DNA of 64,000 bases from Neorhizobium sp. NCHU2750. GTDB lineage: Bacteria > Pseudomonadota > Alphaproteobacteria > Rhizobiales > Rhizobiaceae. Shown here piece after piece: positions 33,830 to 42,343 of the stretch (its first letter is position 1; the number at the start of each line of letters is the position of its first letter). The position numbers and the translations under genes were made by a program. The stretch is taken from NCBI RefSeq assembly GCF_003597675.1, contig NZ_CP030827.1:806001-870000 (forward strand), in the 5' to 3' direction. The notes under the pieces are model-generated. The model did not search any database. It saw nothing but the letters and a program-made list of their open reading frames with translations, and had not been told where the DNA came from.

Positions 33830-35038
33830 ATGAAATCTCCCTTTCGCCTGCCGTGGCCTGCCACGGGGGAACGCAAAACCGTGCCTGATCGTGAGGCGAT
33901 GGCAGGCCACATGCCGGTGACGGATGTGAAGATGGCAGCAGGGGCGGGGTCCGCCTTCGCCGTGCTTTCGGGCGAAGGGACGGCGCACTGGTCGGGCCGC
34001 TCCTATGCGGCGCTGGCCAGGGCCGGCTTCATGAGGAACCCCGTCGCCCACCGGGCGATGCGCATGGTCGCCGAGGCCGCCGCCGCCGTGCCGTGGCTCG
34101 CCTATCGGGGCACGCAGGAAGTGGTCGACCATCCGGCGCTTGCGCTGCTCTCCCGGCCGAACGGGCGACAGGGCGGCCCGGATTTCTTCGAGGCGCTTTA
34201 CGGCCACCTGCTTCTGTCGGGCAATGCCTATGTCGAGCCGCTGGCGATCGGCGGCACGCTGCGCGAACTGCATCTGCTGCGGCCCGACCGGGTGAGTGTC
34301 GTCGAGGGTCGCGACGGCTGGATTGCGGCCTATGACTATCGTGCCGGCGCAACCACGCGAAGGCTGCCGGCAGAGGTGGATGACGGCCGGCTTGCGCTGC
34401 TGCATCTGAAACTGTTTCACCCGCTCGACGATCATTCCGGCTTCTCGCCGCTTGTCGCAGCCGGTGCGGCCCTCGACCTCTCCAATGCCGCCGCAGGCTG
34501 GAACAAGGCGCTGCTCGACAATTCCGCAAGGCCGTCCGGCGCGCTCGTCTACCAGCCGAAGGATGGCGGCAATCTCTCTGCCGACCAGTATCAGCGGCTG
34601 AAGGAGGAGCTGGAGGCCGGTTATGCCGGTGCCGTCAATGCCGGCCGGCCGCTCCTGCTCGAAGGCGGGCTCGACTGGAAGGCGATGGGCCTTTCGCCGA
34701 AGGACATGGATTTCATCGAGGCGAAGAACGGGGCTGCCCGCGATATCGCCCTGGCGCTCGGCGTGCCGCCCATGCTGATCGGCATTCCCGGCGACAATAC
34801 CTATGCCAACTACCAGGAGGCCAACCGCGCCTTCTACCGCCTGACCGTCCTGCCGTTGATCGCCCGCACGGCGGCAAGCTTTTCCGCCTGGCTGTCGGAG
34901 ATGCATGACGGCCTGCGGCTGGAACCGGATCTCGACCGGATCGCCGGCCTGTCCGGCGAGCGCGAGGCGCTCTGGGCCCGTGTCGGCTCAGCCGCCTTCC
35001 TCACCGACGAGGAAAAGCGCCAGGCGGTGGGCTATTGA
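33830..35038 (+). CDS. HK97-type portal protein
   Basis: A 402-residue protein with the HK97-portal pattern: ARAGFMRNPVAHRAMRMVAE, LLSRPNGRQGGPDFFEALYG, GNAYVEP, then LALGVPPMLIGIPGDNTYAN and a helical C-terminus. It forms the dodecameric DNA channel at the head vertex. It corresponds to gene 3 of the Rhodobacter GTA. Its C-terminal end is followed 58 bases later by a toxin-antitoxin pair rather than directly by the next head gene. Confidence 0.92.
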   Translation: MKSPFRLPWPATGERKTVPDREAMAGHMPVTDVKMAAGAGSAFAVLSGEGTAHWSGRSYAALARAGFMRNPVAHRAMRMVAEAAAAVPWLAYRGTQEVVDHPALALLSRPNGRQGGPDFFEALYGHLLLSGNAYVEPLAIGGTLRELHLLRPDRVSVVEGRDGWIAAYDYRAGATTRRLPAEVDDGRLALLHLKLFHPLDDHSGFSPLVAAGAALDLSNAAAGWNKALLDNSARPSGALVYQPKDGGNLSADQYQRLKEELEAGYAGAVNAGRPLLLEGGLDWKAMGLSPKDMDFIEAKNGAARDIALALGVPPMLIGIPGDNTYANYQEANRAFYRLTVLPLIARTAASFSAWLSEMHDGLRLEPDLDRIAGLSGEREALWARVGSAAFLTDEEKRQAVGY

Positions 35039-35058
35039 GCCGAACCGCCTGCGGGTGT

Positions 35059-35085
35059 AATTTGTAATACGCCGTATTACAAATT
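35059..35085 (+). promoter_or_regulatory. Perfect 27-base palindrome, likely operator of the toxin-antitoxin pair
   Basis: Two 13-base arms (AATTTGTAATACG and its exact complement) flank a single base, 11 bases before the antitoxin start codon and just upstream of its GGAGG ribosome site. Ribbon-helix-helix antitoxins bind such inverted repeats to repress their own operon. No other copy was noticed in the window. Confidence 0.85.
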
Positions 35086-35096
35086 GGAGGCCGGTC

Positions 35097-35405
35097 ATGG
35101 TGAACAGGAAAGATGCGGACCAGAAAAGCGCCGAGAAGAAAGGCGCGGACAAGCCCGCACTGTCCGACCCGATCACGCTGCGCGTGCCGCAGGATATCCT
35201 CGACGATATCGAAAAGATCGCCGAAACCGCCGATCGCAGCCGCAGCTGGGTGATCGTGCGGGCGCTGAAATATTACCTCATTAATGAGGGAAGCGATCTG
35301 CTTGAGATTCGACAGGGCCTTGAGGATGTCAAGGCTGGCCGCGTTCATGATGCCGACGAGGTCTTCGCCGAGCTTGAGCGTCTTTCACGAGAAGATGCCG
35401 CCTGA
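35097..35405 (+). CDS. Ribbon-helix-helix antitoxin (ParD/CopG-like)
   Basis: A 102-residue protein. Residues 26-62 are the ribbon-helix-helix: ITLRVPQDILDDIEKIAETA, then DRSRSWVIVRALKYYL. A charged N-terminal tail and a C-terminal acidic helix (the toxin-binding part) flank it. It starts 11 bases after the palindromic operator and its stop overlaps the toxin start (ATGA), as in autoregulated ParD-type operons. Confidence 0.9.
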   Translation: MVNRKDADQKSAEKKGADKPALSDPITLRVPQDILDDIEKIAETADRSRSWVIVRALKYYLINEGSDLLEIRQGLEDVKAGRVHDADEVFAELERLSREDAA

Positions 35406-35713
35406 TGAAAACCAGGATCTCGGATCGAGCCTTGGCCTATCTCAAACGGGAGCAGGGCTATCTGGCAAAATTCGATAGGCGCGTCGCACTGGCCGTCGTC
35501 CAGCAGATCAGGGCTGCGGTCAAGTTGATCGGTGAATACCCACAGATCGGGCCGCCAGTAGATGGGACCGAAGGCGTTCGGCGCTATGTTTCAGCGCCCT
35601 ATCAGATCGACTATCAGGAAGACGAGGCAGGCATCATGGTGGTCGCTATTCGTCATGGCCGTCAGGTACCGAGAGACGTGGAGCTCGAATATCCGCAGTT
35701 CAAACTCGATTGA
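35405..35713 (+). CDS. RelE/ParE-superfamily toxin
   Basis: A 102-residue protein of ParE type: a helical hairpin (RALAYLKREQGYLAKFDRRV, then VVQQIRAAVKLIGEYPQIGP), then strands with RRYVSAPYQIDYQED and a C-terminal VVAIRHGRQVPRDV. ParE proteins inhibit gyrase and RelE proteins cleave mRNA on the ribosome; lack of the full RelE catalytic set favours ParE. Translationally coupled to the antitoxin. It interrupts the phage head genes. Confidence 0.9.
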   Translation: MKTRISDRALAYLKREQGYLAKFDRRVALAVVQQIRAAVKLIGEYPQIGPPVDGTEGVRRYVSAPYQIDYQEDEAGIMVVAIRHGRQVPRDVELEYPQFKLD

Positions 35714-35941
35714 GCGTAGCTACCTGCCTCCACCCCTTCACTCAATCTCTGAGCCTGACGACTCAATCTCTCAAGTGCGCGCCCCAAGCGATTCTGAACA
35801 TTGAGCAATAGCGCCGTGGCAAAAGCGGCAATCCGATACCGCGAGCTTGGTCTGGGCTTCAGGCACATACCCATGCCCGAAGGCCCGCGACCGGTGTGGC
35901 GCATGGCGCTGCCCGCTCCTCCAACCGACAGGATGTTGACT

Positions 35942-36268
35942 ATGGCTGACCTCGGACAGGATCCGGGCGCGTTCCTTGGCGTCTGGGCGGCAAAGACGGC
36001 AGGCGCCTTCGCAGGTGCCGGCGTGTCGCTGATCTATCTTCTGCCGAAGAGCCGTCGCGAGGCGGCAAGCCGCTTTTCGACCGGCATGACCTGCGGCCTG
36101 ATCTTCGGCGGCCCGACGGGCTTGTGGCTCGCCGAACGGCTCGGCCTTGCCGGCATGATCTCCGGGCCTGAGACGATGCTCGCCGGTTCGGCCGCCGCAA
36201 GCCTTTGCGCCTGGTGGGCGCTCGGCGCGCTGTCGCGGGTGGCGGAACGCTACGGGGGCAGGCGGTAA
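35942..36268 (+). CDS. Small membrane protein between portal and protease (DUF6107-like)
   Basis: A 108-residue protein starting MADLGQDPGAFLGVWAAKTA with AGGA eight bases upstream, although the frame stays open to 35801. It has two to three hydrophobic helices (FAGAGVSLIYLL, FSTGMTCGLIFGGPTGLW and AASLCAWWALGAL). It lies where the Rhodobacter GTA has a small accessory gene (3.5) after the portal. The DUF6107 label is from memory and unsure. Confidence 0.6.
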   Translation: MADLGQDPGAFLGVWAAKTAGAFAGAGVSLIYLLPKSRREAASRFSTGMTCGLIFGGPTGLWLAERLGLAGMISGPETMLAGSAAASLCAWWALGALSRVAERYGGRR

Positions 36269-36344
36269 AGTCCTCTCCCCTTGCGGGGAGAATGGAGACT
36301 GCCGCGCCCGTAAGGCCGCAATAATCCAAATCAGGGAGACCTTC

Positions 36345-36977
36345 ATGCACGCTGACCGCGGGCACCGCGCCCCCATGCGCTCCACTAAGACGCGCAGCCC
36401 CTCGCACCGGGCACTCCGCCCCGATGCACGCAAATTCGCCAGCCTGGAACTTGCCGGCATCACCGGCGACGGGATGTTTTCCGGCTATGCCAGCGTCTTC
36501 GGCGAGGTCGATCTCGGCAAGGACAGGATCGAGCGCGGCGCATTTCTGAACTCGCTCGTCTCCCGCGGCGCGCCCGGTGTGCGGATGCTCTACCAGCACG
36601 ATCCGAACGAACCGATCGGCGCCTGGAAGACGATCCGGGAGGATGCCCGAGGCCTCTATGTCGAGGGCGTGCTGGCACCGGGCGTCGGCCGCTCCCGCGA
36701 GGTCTTCTCGCTGATGAAATCCGGCGCTCTGGATGGGCTGTCGATCGGCTTTCGCACGGTCAAGGCCCGCACCGATGCGAAGACCGGTGTCAGGCGCATC
36801 CTCGAAGCCGACCTCTGGGAAATCTCCGTCGTGACCTTTCCGATGCTGCCATCGGCCAGGGTCTCCGACGTCAAGCATGCGCGGTTCTTCCGCGACCGCG
36901 AAACCGAACTCGTCCACCAGATGCGGCGGGCGGCGAAGATGATGTGGACCTCAAGCCTCAAGGGAAGATCGATATGA
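36345..36977 (+). CDS. HK97-type prohead protease
   Basis: A 210-residue serine protease that matures the capsid scaffold. It has ISGYAS-like GMFSGYASVFGEVDLGKDRI, the catalytic histidine in MLYQHDPNEPIG, the serine in LDGLSIGFRT and WEISVVTFPMLPSA. About 30 basic residues precede the fold. It overlaps the capsid gene by four bases (ATGA), typical for HK97-like phages and GTA gene 4. Confidence 0.93.
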   Translation: MHADRGHRAPMRSTKTRSPSHRALRPDARKFASLELAGITGDGMFSGYASVFGEVDLGKDRIERGAFLNSLVSRGAPGVRMLYQHDPNEPIGAWKTIREDARGLYVEGVLAPGVGRSREVFSLMKSGALDGLSIGFRTVKARTDAKTGVRRILEADLWEISVVTFPMLPSARVSDVKHARFFRDRETELVHQMRRAAKMMWTSSLKGRSI

Positions 36978-38269
36978 GTGAACAGGCAATGAAAGCGGCA
37001 CCGGCCAAGGTCGCACCTGAAGTGAAGGCAGTGCCGGAAACCATGACGGCCGCCTTCGACGACTTCATGGAGGCGTTCGAGGCCTTCAAGGATGTTAATG
37101 ACCAGCGGCTCGGCGAGATCGAGCAGAAACTCACAGCCGATGTCGTCACTCGCGACAAGGTCGACCGCATCAACCGGGCCATCGACGACCAGAAGAAGCT
37201 TCTCGACCAGCTGGTGCTGAAAAAGGCCCGGCCGCAGCTCGGCTCTTTCCGTGGCGGCATGGGGGGCGGCATGGGTGGTGAATTGTCGCCGGAGGCGGTC
37301 GAGCACAAGGCGGCCTTCGACGCCTATATCCGCCGCGGCGACGAGGCGGGCCTGCGCGATCTGGAAGCCAAGGCGATGTCGGCGGGTTCCGGCGCCGATG
37401 GCGGCTATCTGGTGCCCGACGAGACCGATACGGAAATCGGCCGGCGCGTCTCGGTCGTCTCGCCGATGCGGGCGCTGTCTTCCGTGCGCACCGTCTCGAC
37501 CTCCGTGTTGAAGAAGCCGTTCAACACGGCGGGCCTTGCCACCGGCTGGGTGGCGGAAACGGCGGCCCGCCCGCAGACCAATGCGCCGCAGCTTGCCGAA
37601 CTCTCCTTCCCGACCATGGAACTCTATGCCATGCCGGCGGCAACCCAGGCGCTGCTCGACGATGCCGCGGTCGATATCGAGGCCTGGATCGCCGGCGAGG
37701 TGGATATCGTCTTTGCCGAACAGGAGGGCGATGCCTTCATCCGTGGCGACGGCATCAACAAGCCGAAGGGCTTTCTCGCCTATACCGCTGTCGCCGACGA
37801 TGGCTGGAGCTGGGGCAATCTCGGCTATATCGCCACCGGTGCGGCGGGCGCATGGAAATCGACCGGTCCCTCCGACACGCTGGTCGATGTCATCTATGCG
37901 CTGAAGGCCGGCCACCGGCAGAACGGCACCTTCATGCTGAACCGCAAGGTCCAGGCCGATATCCGCAAGTTCAAGGATGCCGATGGCAACTATCTCTGGC
38001 GCCCGCCGGCCACAGCCGGCCAGCCCGCCTCGCTGATGGGTTTCCCGGTGGCGGAAGCCGAAGAAATGCCGGATGTGGCGGCGGGTTCGCTGTCGATCGC
38101 CTTCGGTGACTTCCGCTCCGGCTACCTCGTCGTCGACCGGGCCGGTGTCCGCATCCTGCGCGATCCCTATTCGGCCAAGCCCTATGTGCTGTTCTACACC
38201 ACCAAGCGCGTCGGCGGCGGGGTGCAGAATTTCGAGGCGATCAAGCTGGTGAAGTTCGCCGCGAGCTGA
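36974..38269 (+). CDS. HK97-family major capsid protein
   Basis: A 431-residue protein. Residues 1-100 are the coiled-coil scaffold (delta) domain removed by the protease; a methionine-glycine run (GGMGGGMGGEL) follows and the mature shell part starts after it. Conserved stretches are GSGADGGYLVPDETDTEIG, EAWIAGEVDIVFAEQEGDAF and PKGFLAYTAVADD. The C-terminus GGGVQNFEAIKLVKFAAS is typical. Equivalent to GTA gene 5. Confidence 0.93.
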   Translation: MSEQAMKAAPAKVAPEVKAVPETMTAAFDDFMEAFEAFKDVNDQRLGEIEQKLTADVVTRDKVDRINRAIDDQKKLLDQLVLKKARPQLGSFRGGMGGGMGGELSPEAVEHKAAFDAYIRRGDEAGLRDLEAKAMSAGSGADGGYLVPDETDTEIGRRVSVVSPMRALSSVRTVSTSVLKKPFNTAGLATGWVAETAARPQTNAPQLAELSFPTMELYAMPAATQALLDDAAVDIEAWIAGEVDIVFAEQEGDAFIRGDGINKPKGFLAYTAVADDGWSWGNLGYIATGAAGAWKSTGPSDTLVDVIYALKAGHRQNGTFMLNRKVQADIRKFKDADGNYLWRPPATAGQPASLMGFPVAEAEEMPDVAAGSLSIAFGDFRSGYLVVDRAGVRILRDPYSAKPYVLFYTTKRVGGGVQNFEAIKLVKFAAS

Positions 38270-38287
38270 CGGCAAGCCGTCGGAAAA

Positions 38288-38420
38288 GACCCCTCCCAAC
38301 CCTCCCCACAAGGGGGAGGGCTAACCCGGCCGCGCCGCCGAAACTCAAGTCGGGCAGACGGTTGCCGCGGGTCTTCTCCCCCTTGTGGGGGAGATGGCCG
38401 GCAGGCCAGAGGGGGACTTC
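38288..38420. repeat. RIME-like palindromic repeat, copy C (inside the phage cluster)
   Basis: Same parts and orientation as copy A: CCCCTCCCAACCCTCCCC, first hairpin, variable middle, hairpin TCTCCCCCTTGTGGGGGAGA, then GGCCGGCAGGCCAGAGGGGG. It sits between the capsid and connector genes, 64 bases before the latter. Confidence 0.82.
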
Positions 38421-38484
38421 CTTCATGCTATGGCTCCCGATCGGGTGGCCAATCCTTGATCTTCCAATCTGCGGATATCTCCCC

Positions 38485-39054
38485 ATGACCTACGCCCTGA
38501 TCACCCCGCCCACCGCGGAGCCGTTGACGCTTGCCGAGGTGAAGGCGCATCTGCGGCTCGATGGTGCCGACGAGGATGCGCTCGTCCTCTCGCTCGTCAG
38601 GACCGCCCGCCAGTTCATTGAGCGCGAGACGGGCGTCTGCCTGATCGCGCAGGTCTGGCGGCTCTATCTCGACCGCTGGCCGAGGGATGGCGTCATCCGC
38701 ATCTTCAAATCACCGGTGCAAGCGATTCAAACCATTCGCGTTTACGGCCTCGATGGCGTGCCGGTTCAGGTATCGCTTGAAGATCATCTGCTGGATGGCG
38801 AGGGTCGCCCGGCGCGGCTGTGGCTTAAGAACACGCCGGTTACCGGCCGCACCGTCAACGGTATCGAGATCGATTTTGCCGCCGGCTATGGCGAGGCCGG
38901 GACGGATGTGCCCGATACGCTGAAACGGGCGATGCTCATCCATATCGGCCACATGTTCGCCTTCCGCGGCGTCGTCTCGCCCGACCAGCAGCCGGCAGGC
39001 CTTCCCGAAGGCTACGAGCGGCTGATTGCCCCCTTCCGCATGCGGAGGCTCTGA
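38485..39054 (+). CDS. Head-tail connector (HK97 gp6-like)
   Basis: A 189-residue protein. The N-terminus MTYALITPPTAEPLTLAEVK plus the helix LVLSLVRTARQFIERETG match gp6/phiE125 gp8-like connector proteins that sit under the portal. The frame is open upstream, but those codons lie in the RIME-like repeat, so ATG at 38485 is used. Its stop overlaps the next start (TGATG). Confidence 0.85.
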   Translation: MTYALITPPTAEPLTLAEVKAHLRLDGADEDALVLSLVRTARQFIERETGVCLIAQVWRLYLDRWPRDGVIRIFKSPVQAIQTIRVYGLDGVPVQVSLEDHLLDGEGRPARLWLKNTPVTGRTVNGIEIDFAAGYGEAGTDVPDTLKRAMLIHIGHMFAFRGVVSPDQQPAGLPEGYERLIAPFRMRRL

Positions 39055-39386
39055 TGGTGGTGTTTTTCGATCCGGGCCAGATGACGGCCCGGCTCACGCT
39101 CGAAGACCAACTCGCCGAACCGGATGGGCAGGGCGGTGCGACGTTGGCCTGGACCGAGATCGCCGCCCTTTGGGCCAAGGTCGAGCCGGTCTCGTCCCTG
39201 GTTGTCGATCGGGCTGGCGGCGAGATCGGCACAATCACCCATCGCATCTGGGTGGCGTTCCGAAGCGACATCACGGCCGGCCGGCGGTTTCGCAAGGGCG
39301 CCCGGCTGTTTGCGGTCAAGCTGGTTGGCGACCCGGATGAAACCGGCCGCTACCTGACCTGCCTTTGCGAGGAGAACGCGCCATGA
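39054..39386 (+). CDS. Head closure protein (SPP1 gp16-like adaptor)
   Basis: A 110-residue beta-barrel-like protein: FFDPGQMTARLTLEDQLAEP, then an IAALWAKVEPVSS strand with the conserved W and a RFRKGARLFAVKLV region. Family members cap the connector and join head to tail. It corresponds to GTA gene 7 and overlaps both neighbours by a few bases. Confidence 0.85.
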   Translation: MVVFFDPGQMTARLTLEDQLAEPDGQGGATLAWTEIAALWAKVEPVSSLVVDRAGGEIGTITHRIWVAFRSDITAGRRFRKGARLFAVKLVGDPDETGRYLTCLCEENAP

Positions 39387-39793
39387 CGGAAACCCGCACG
39401 GCAGCCATCTCTCTGCTGCAGGCCGTTCATGCGCGGCTTGCCGGCGATGCCGGGCTTGTCGCCATGCTCGGGCCGGGCGGCATTCATGACCGGCTTCTGC
39501 CGCGGCCGAAACTGCCGGCAGTGGTGATTGGCGAACTCGAGACCCGCGATCTCTCCACCTCGACCGAGGCGGCCGAGGAGCATTTTTTGACGCTGGAGGT
39601 CTGGACGGAGGGTGAGGGGCGAAGAGGGGCGCAGGAGATTGCCGCCAAAACCATCGCCTTGCTCGACGATGCGGATCTTGCGCTTGATGGCGCGGTTCTG
39701 GTCAGTCTGCTGCGCACGGTCACGCGCGCGCGGCGGGAGCCGAAGACACGCAATTATCTGGTAGAAATCCGCTTCAGGGCGGTAACGGAATAG
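39383..39793 (+). CDS. DUF3168 tail-completion protein
   Basis: A 136-residue protein with the DUF3168 pattern: ISLLQAVHARLAGDAGLVAM, LPRPKLPAVVIGELE, the FLTLEVWTEGEGRRGAQEIA strand-helix pair and a final NYLVEIRFRAVTE. It forms the ring where the tail joins the head. GTA gene 8 equivalent. Its last 20 bases overlap the convergent MFS gene. Confidence 0.85.
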   Translation: MTETRTAAISLLQAVHARLAGDAGLVAMLGPGGIHDRLLPRPKLPAVVIGELETRDLSTSTEAAEEHFLTLEVWTEGEGRRGAQEIAAKTIALLDDADLALDGAVLVSLLRTVTRARREPKTRNYLVEIRFRAVTE

Positions 39794-41009
39794 CCGTGTT
39801 GCCTGCGCGCCGCTCTTCCGCTCTGGCTTTGCGGACCAGCGAGATCAGCGTGATGATCGAGGCAAAGGCGATGAAGGCGAGCGCGATGGAGATGGCAAGC
39901 ACGATCCCCACCCCGGTCCTGTCGAGAAGTGCGGTGAACAGGATCGGTGCCGCCGCATTGGCGATATTCTGCGGCAGCATCAGCCGCGAGGCCTGGCGCC
40001 CGTATTCCCGCGGCGAAAACAGTGCCAGCGGCAGAAGTGCGCGGGCGACGACGAGAATGCCGGCGCCGAAGCCGTAAAGCGTGATGAAGGCATAGAGCTT
40101 GAAGCCGGAGGGCGGCAGGAAGAACAGGCAGGCAAAGCTTGCGATCATCAGGCTCATCCCCGTCACCGAGGTGAGGAACGGGTTGCCGCGCTTGCCGAGC
40201 GCCATGTCGAAACCGCGTGCCGAAATACCGAGCACGCCGCGGGCCGCCGCAAGCTGCAGCGCAAGTTCCGGCGTTGCGCCCGACTGGCGCAGCACTTCCT
40301 GCAGCGACGGCGACAGGCCGAACGTGACGAAGGAGGCGATCGCAGTCGCCATCGCAACCAGCACGAAGGCGAGCTTCTTGCCCGCCGGCGTCAGCGGCAC
40401 GGGAGCAATATCGGCGCTCGTCCCGCTCCGGGTAAACGCGGTCGCCTTCGGCAGGCCGAAGAGATAAAGCGGCAGGCAGACGAAGATCTGCAGTGCCGCG
40501 CCGCAGAGAAATGTCGTCCGCCAGCCGATCATGTCATGCGACAGGTTGAGCAGCGGCCAGGCAATGCTGGGCGAAAGACCGGTAAACAGCATCAATATCG
40601 TGATCGTCCGCTTGCCTTCATATCCCTCGCGCTCGACCACCGCCGTGAATGCCGGCGCATTGAGGCAGAAGGCGCCGCCGAGCCCGAGAATGGTCCAGGC
40701 GACGACATAGCTGATCACGCCTTGCGCGCTGGCAAGCACGCAAAGGCCCAGCGCGAAGAACAGCGTGCCGATCGAAAGCACGCGCGACGCTCCCATCCGG
40801 TCGAGCATCCGTCCGGTGAGCGGGCTTGCGAGCGCGCTCGTCACCATCATCACCGAGAGGCCGGCAAAGACGATCTCGTTCGGCAGGCCGAGATCCGGGG
40901 CAAGCTTGCGGCCGATCGCGCCCACCGCCTCGAAGGTCGTGCCCCAGCCCAGCAATTGCCCCACGGCAAGCACGCTGACGGTTCTGAACGAACTGAGGGA
41001 AAAGCTCAT
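39774..41009 (-). CDS. MFS transporter inserted in the phage cluster, opposite strand
   Basis: About 411 residues with twelve membrane helices: LAVGQLLGWGTTFEAVGAIG early, SPLTGRMLDRMGASRV as the MFS A motif and GFGAGILVVARALLPLALF late. It resembles efflux-type or organic-solute MFS proteins in rhizobia and has nothing to do with phage assembly. It lies in reverse between head-completion and tail genes, overlapping the former by 20 bases. ATG at 41051 would add 14 residues. Its left end adds no unexplained bases, so it is well fitted in place. Confidence 0.85.
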   Translation of the reverse strand: MSFSLSSFRTVSVLAVGQLLGWGTTFEAVGAIGRKLAPDLGLPNEIVFAGLSVMMVTSALASPLTGRMLDRMGASRVLSIGTLFFALGLCVLASAQGVISYVVAWTILGLGGAFCLNAPAFTAVVEREGYEGKRTITILMLFTGLSPSIAWPLLNLSHDMIGWRTTFLCGAALQIFVCLPLYLFGLPKATAFTRSGTSADIAPVPLTPAGKKLAFVLVAMATAIASFVTFGLSPSLQEVLRQSGATPELALQLAAARGVLGISARGFDMALGKRGNPFLTSVTGMSLMIASFACLFFLPPSGFKLYAFITLYGFGAGILVVARALLPLALFSPREYGRQASRLMLPQNIANAAAPILFTALLDRTGVGIVLAISIALAFIAFASIITLISLVRKARAEERRAGNTAIPLPP

Positions 41010-41191
41010 GGGCAGGGCATCGCGGACATTTCGGGCACAGAGACCGGTCATTGGCGCCGCTCACTGGGACCGGCAATTAGGGCAGGCAACGCAGGCAGAT
41101 AATGGAAGCTGGCATCGGCTGTAGCAGGTCGGGCGGTGGCCGGGAAGTGGCCGGTTGAGACAAGACGAACCTATCTTGAAGGAAGAGCGGC

Positions 41192-41599
41192 ATGACAGCG
41201 CAAAAGGGCAGGGACCTGCTTTTGAAGATCGATGACGGTGGCACATTCGTGACGGTGGCCGGGCTGCGCTCGAAACGGCTCGCCTTCAATGCCGAGACGG
41301 TCGACATAACCGATGCCGAAAGCGCCGGGCGCTGGCGCGAACTGCTCGGTGGGGCGGGCGTGCAGCGGGCATCGCTGACCGGCGCCGGCATTTTCAAGGA
41401 CCAGGCGAGTGACGCGATGGTGCGCGCCGCCTTCTTTTCCTCCGCCATCCTCGGCTGGCAGGTTCTTGTGCCGGATTTCGGCATGATCAGCGGGCCGTTC
41501 CAGGTGACGGCACTCGAATATTCCGGCGAGCATGATGGCGAAGTGCGCTTCGAGCTGGCGCTCGAATCGGCCGGCGCCCTGACATTCGGAGCGCTGTGA
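41192..41599 (+). CDS. Major tail (tube) protein, TP901-1-type
   Basis: A 135-residue protein: MTAQKGRDLLLKIDDGG, then AGLRSKRLAFNAETVDITDA and a WRELLGGAGVQRASLTGAGI strand, all typical of TP901-1 family tail tubes. It corresponds to GTA gene 9. Restarted here with its own transcription possible because the MFS gene upstream is on the other strand. Confidence 0.9.
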   Translation: MTAQKGRDLLLKIDDGGTFVTVAGLRSKRLAFNAETVDITDAESAGRWRELLGGAGVQRASLTGAGIFKDQASDAMVRAAFFSSAILGWQVLVPDFGMISGPFQVTALEYSGEHDGEVRFELALESAGALTFGAL

Positions 41600-41961
41600 T
41601 GGCGGGACGCGAGATAGGTGGCAGCCGTGCCAACCGAAGGCGCGGCGAGGTTGAGGCGTTTCTCGACGGCGAGCGGCGCATCCTCTGCCTGACGCTCGGC
41701 GCATTGGCCGAGCTGGAAACGGCCTTTGCCGTCGACGACCTGTCGGGACTGGCGGCCCGCTTCTCCTCCGGCAGGCTGAAGGCGGCCGACATGATCCGCA
41801 TCATCGGCGCCGGCTTGCGCGGTGGCGGCAATCTCCTCTCCGACGACGAGGTGGCGGCAATGAGCGCCGATGGCGGGCTTTTGACCTATGCCGGCATCAT
41901 CGGCGAGCTTCTGACGGCCACTTTCGGCGGAGAGGAAGGTCAGGCTGGGCCAAACCCTTGA
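41599..41961 (+). CDS. GTA-gp10-family protein
   Basis: A 120-residue protein matching the GTA-gp10 family: RGEVEAFLDGERRILCLTLG, then LAELETAFAVDDLSGLAARF and the end MSADGGLLTYAGIIGELL. It corresponds to gene 10 of the Rhodobacter agent and overlaps the tail gene stop by one base (TGATG; GTG at 41596 is an alternative). It aids tail assembly. Confidence 0.85.
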   Translation: MAGREIGGSRANRRRGEVEAFLDGERRILCLTLGALAELETAFAVDDLSGLAARFSSGRLKAADMIRIIGAGLRGGGNLLSDDEVAAMSADGGLLTYAGIIGELLTATFGGEEGQAGPNP

Positions 41962-42008
41962 GGGCCGCAGCAGGTGAGGGAACGGATCGCGGGGGCGACC
42001 GGCAGGCG

Positions 42009-42221
42009 ATGCCGGTGCCGGCGCTAAAGCCATTCCCACCGTTTCCCTGGGAGGCCGTGATGCATGTCGGCTTCTGCCTGCTGCGGCTGTCCTCACGGGA
42101 TTTATGGGCGCTGACGCCCACCGAATTCGCCGCCATGGCCGGCAGTTTGAAGCCGCGCGGCGAGGCGACGAACAGGGCAGGCCTCGATGCGCTGATGCGG
42201 GCGTTTCCGGATGGGGCATGA
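42009..42221 (+). CDS. Phage tail assembly chaperone (TAC_6-like)
   Basis: A 70-residue protein: FPPFPWEAVMHVGFCLLRL and then LWALTPTEFAAMAG, the hallmark of the small GTA chaperone following gene 10. It may start upstream at TTG 41958, which overlaps the previous stop (TTGA). The ATG at 42009 leaves a tight family-length protein. Confidence 0.75.
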   Translation: MPVPALKPFPPFPWEAVMHVGFCLLRLSSRDLWALTPTEFAAMAGSLKPRGEATNRAGLDALMRAFPDGA

Positions 42222-42237
42222 GTGGAAGATATCGGCA

Positions 42238-42320
42238 GCCCCTCACCCCCGCCTCCGTTTCGCTCAGTGGACCTTCTCCCCGTCTCTGCGGGGAGAAGGT
42301 GCCTGCAGGCGGGTGAGGGG
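42238..42320. repeat. Short palindromic intergenic repeat, type 2, copy 1
   Basis: Starts CCCCTCACCCCCGCC, carries a ten-base stem hairpin (ACCTTCTCCCCGTCTCTGCG with its complement GGGGAGAAGGT) and ends GCGGGTGAGGGG. The outer CCCCTCACC and GGTGAGGGG are also complementary. A similar element is at 61.0 kb. It fills the space between the chaperone and tape-measure genes. Confidence 0.75.
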
Positions 42321-42343
42321 CATCAACACGAGAGAAGAACGAC

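Noticed and set aside
38362..38484. In-frame extension upstream of the head-tail connector gene
   Set aside because: These codons lie in the RIME-like repeat and the family start fits ATG at 38485.
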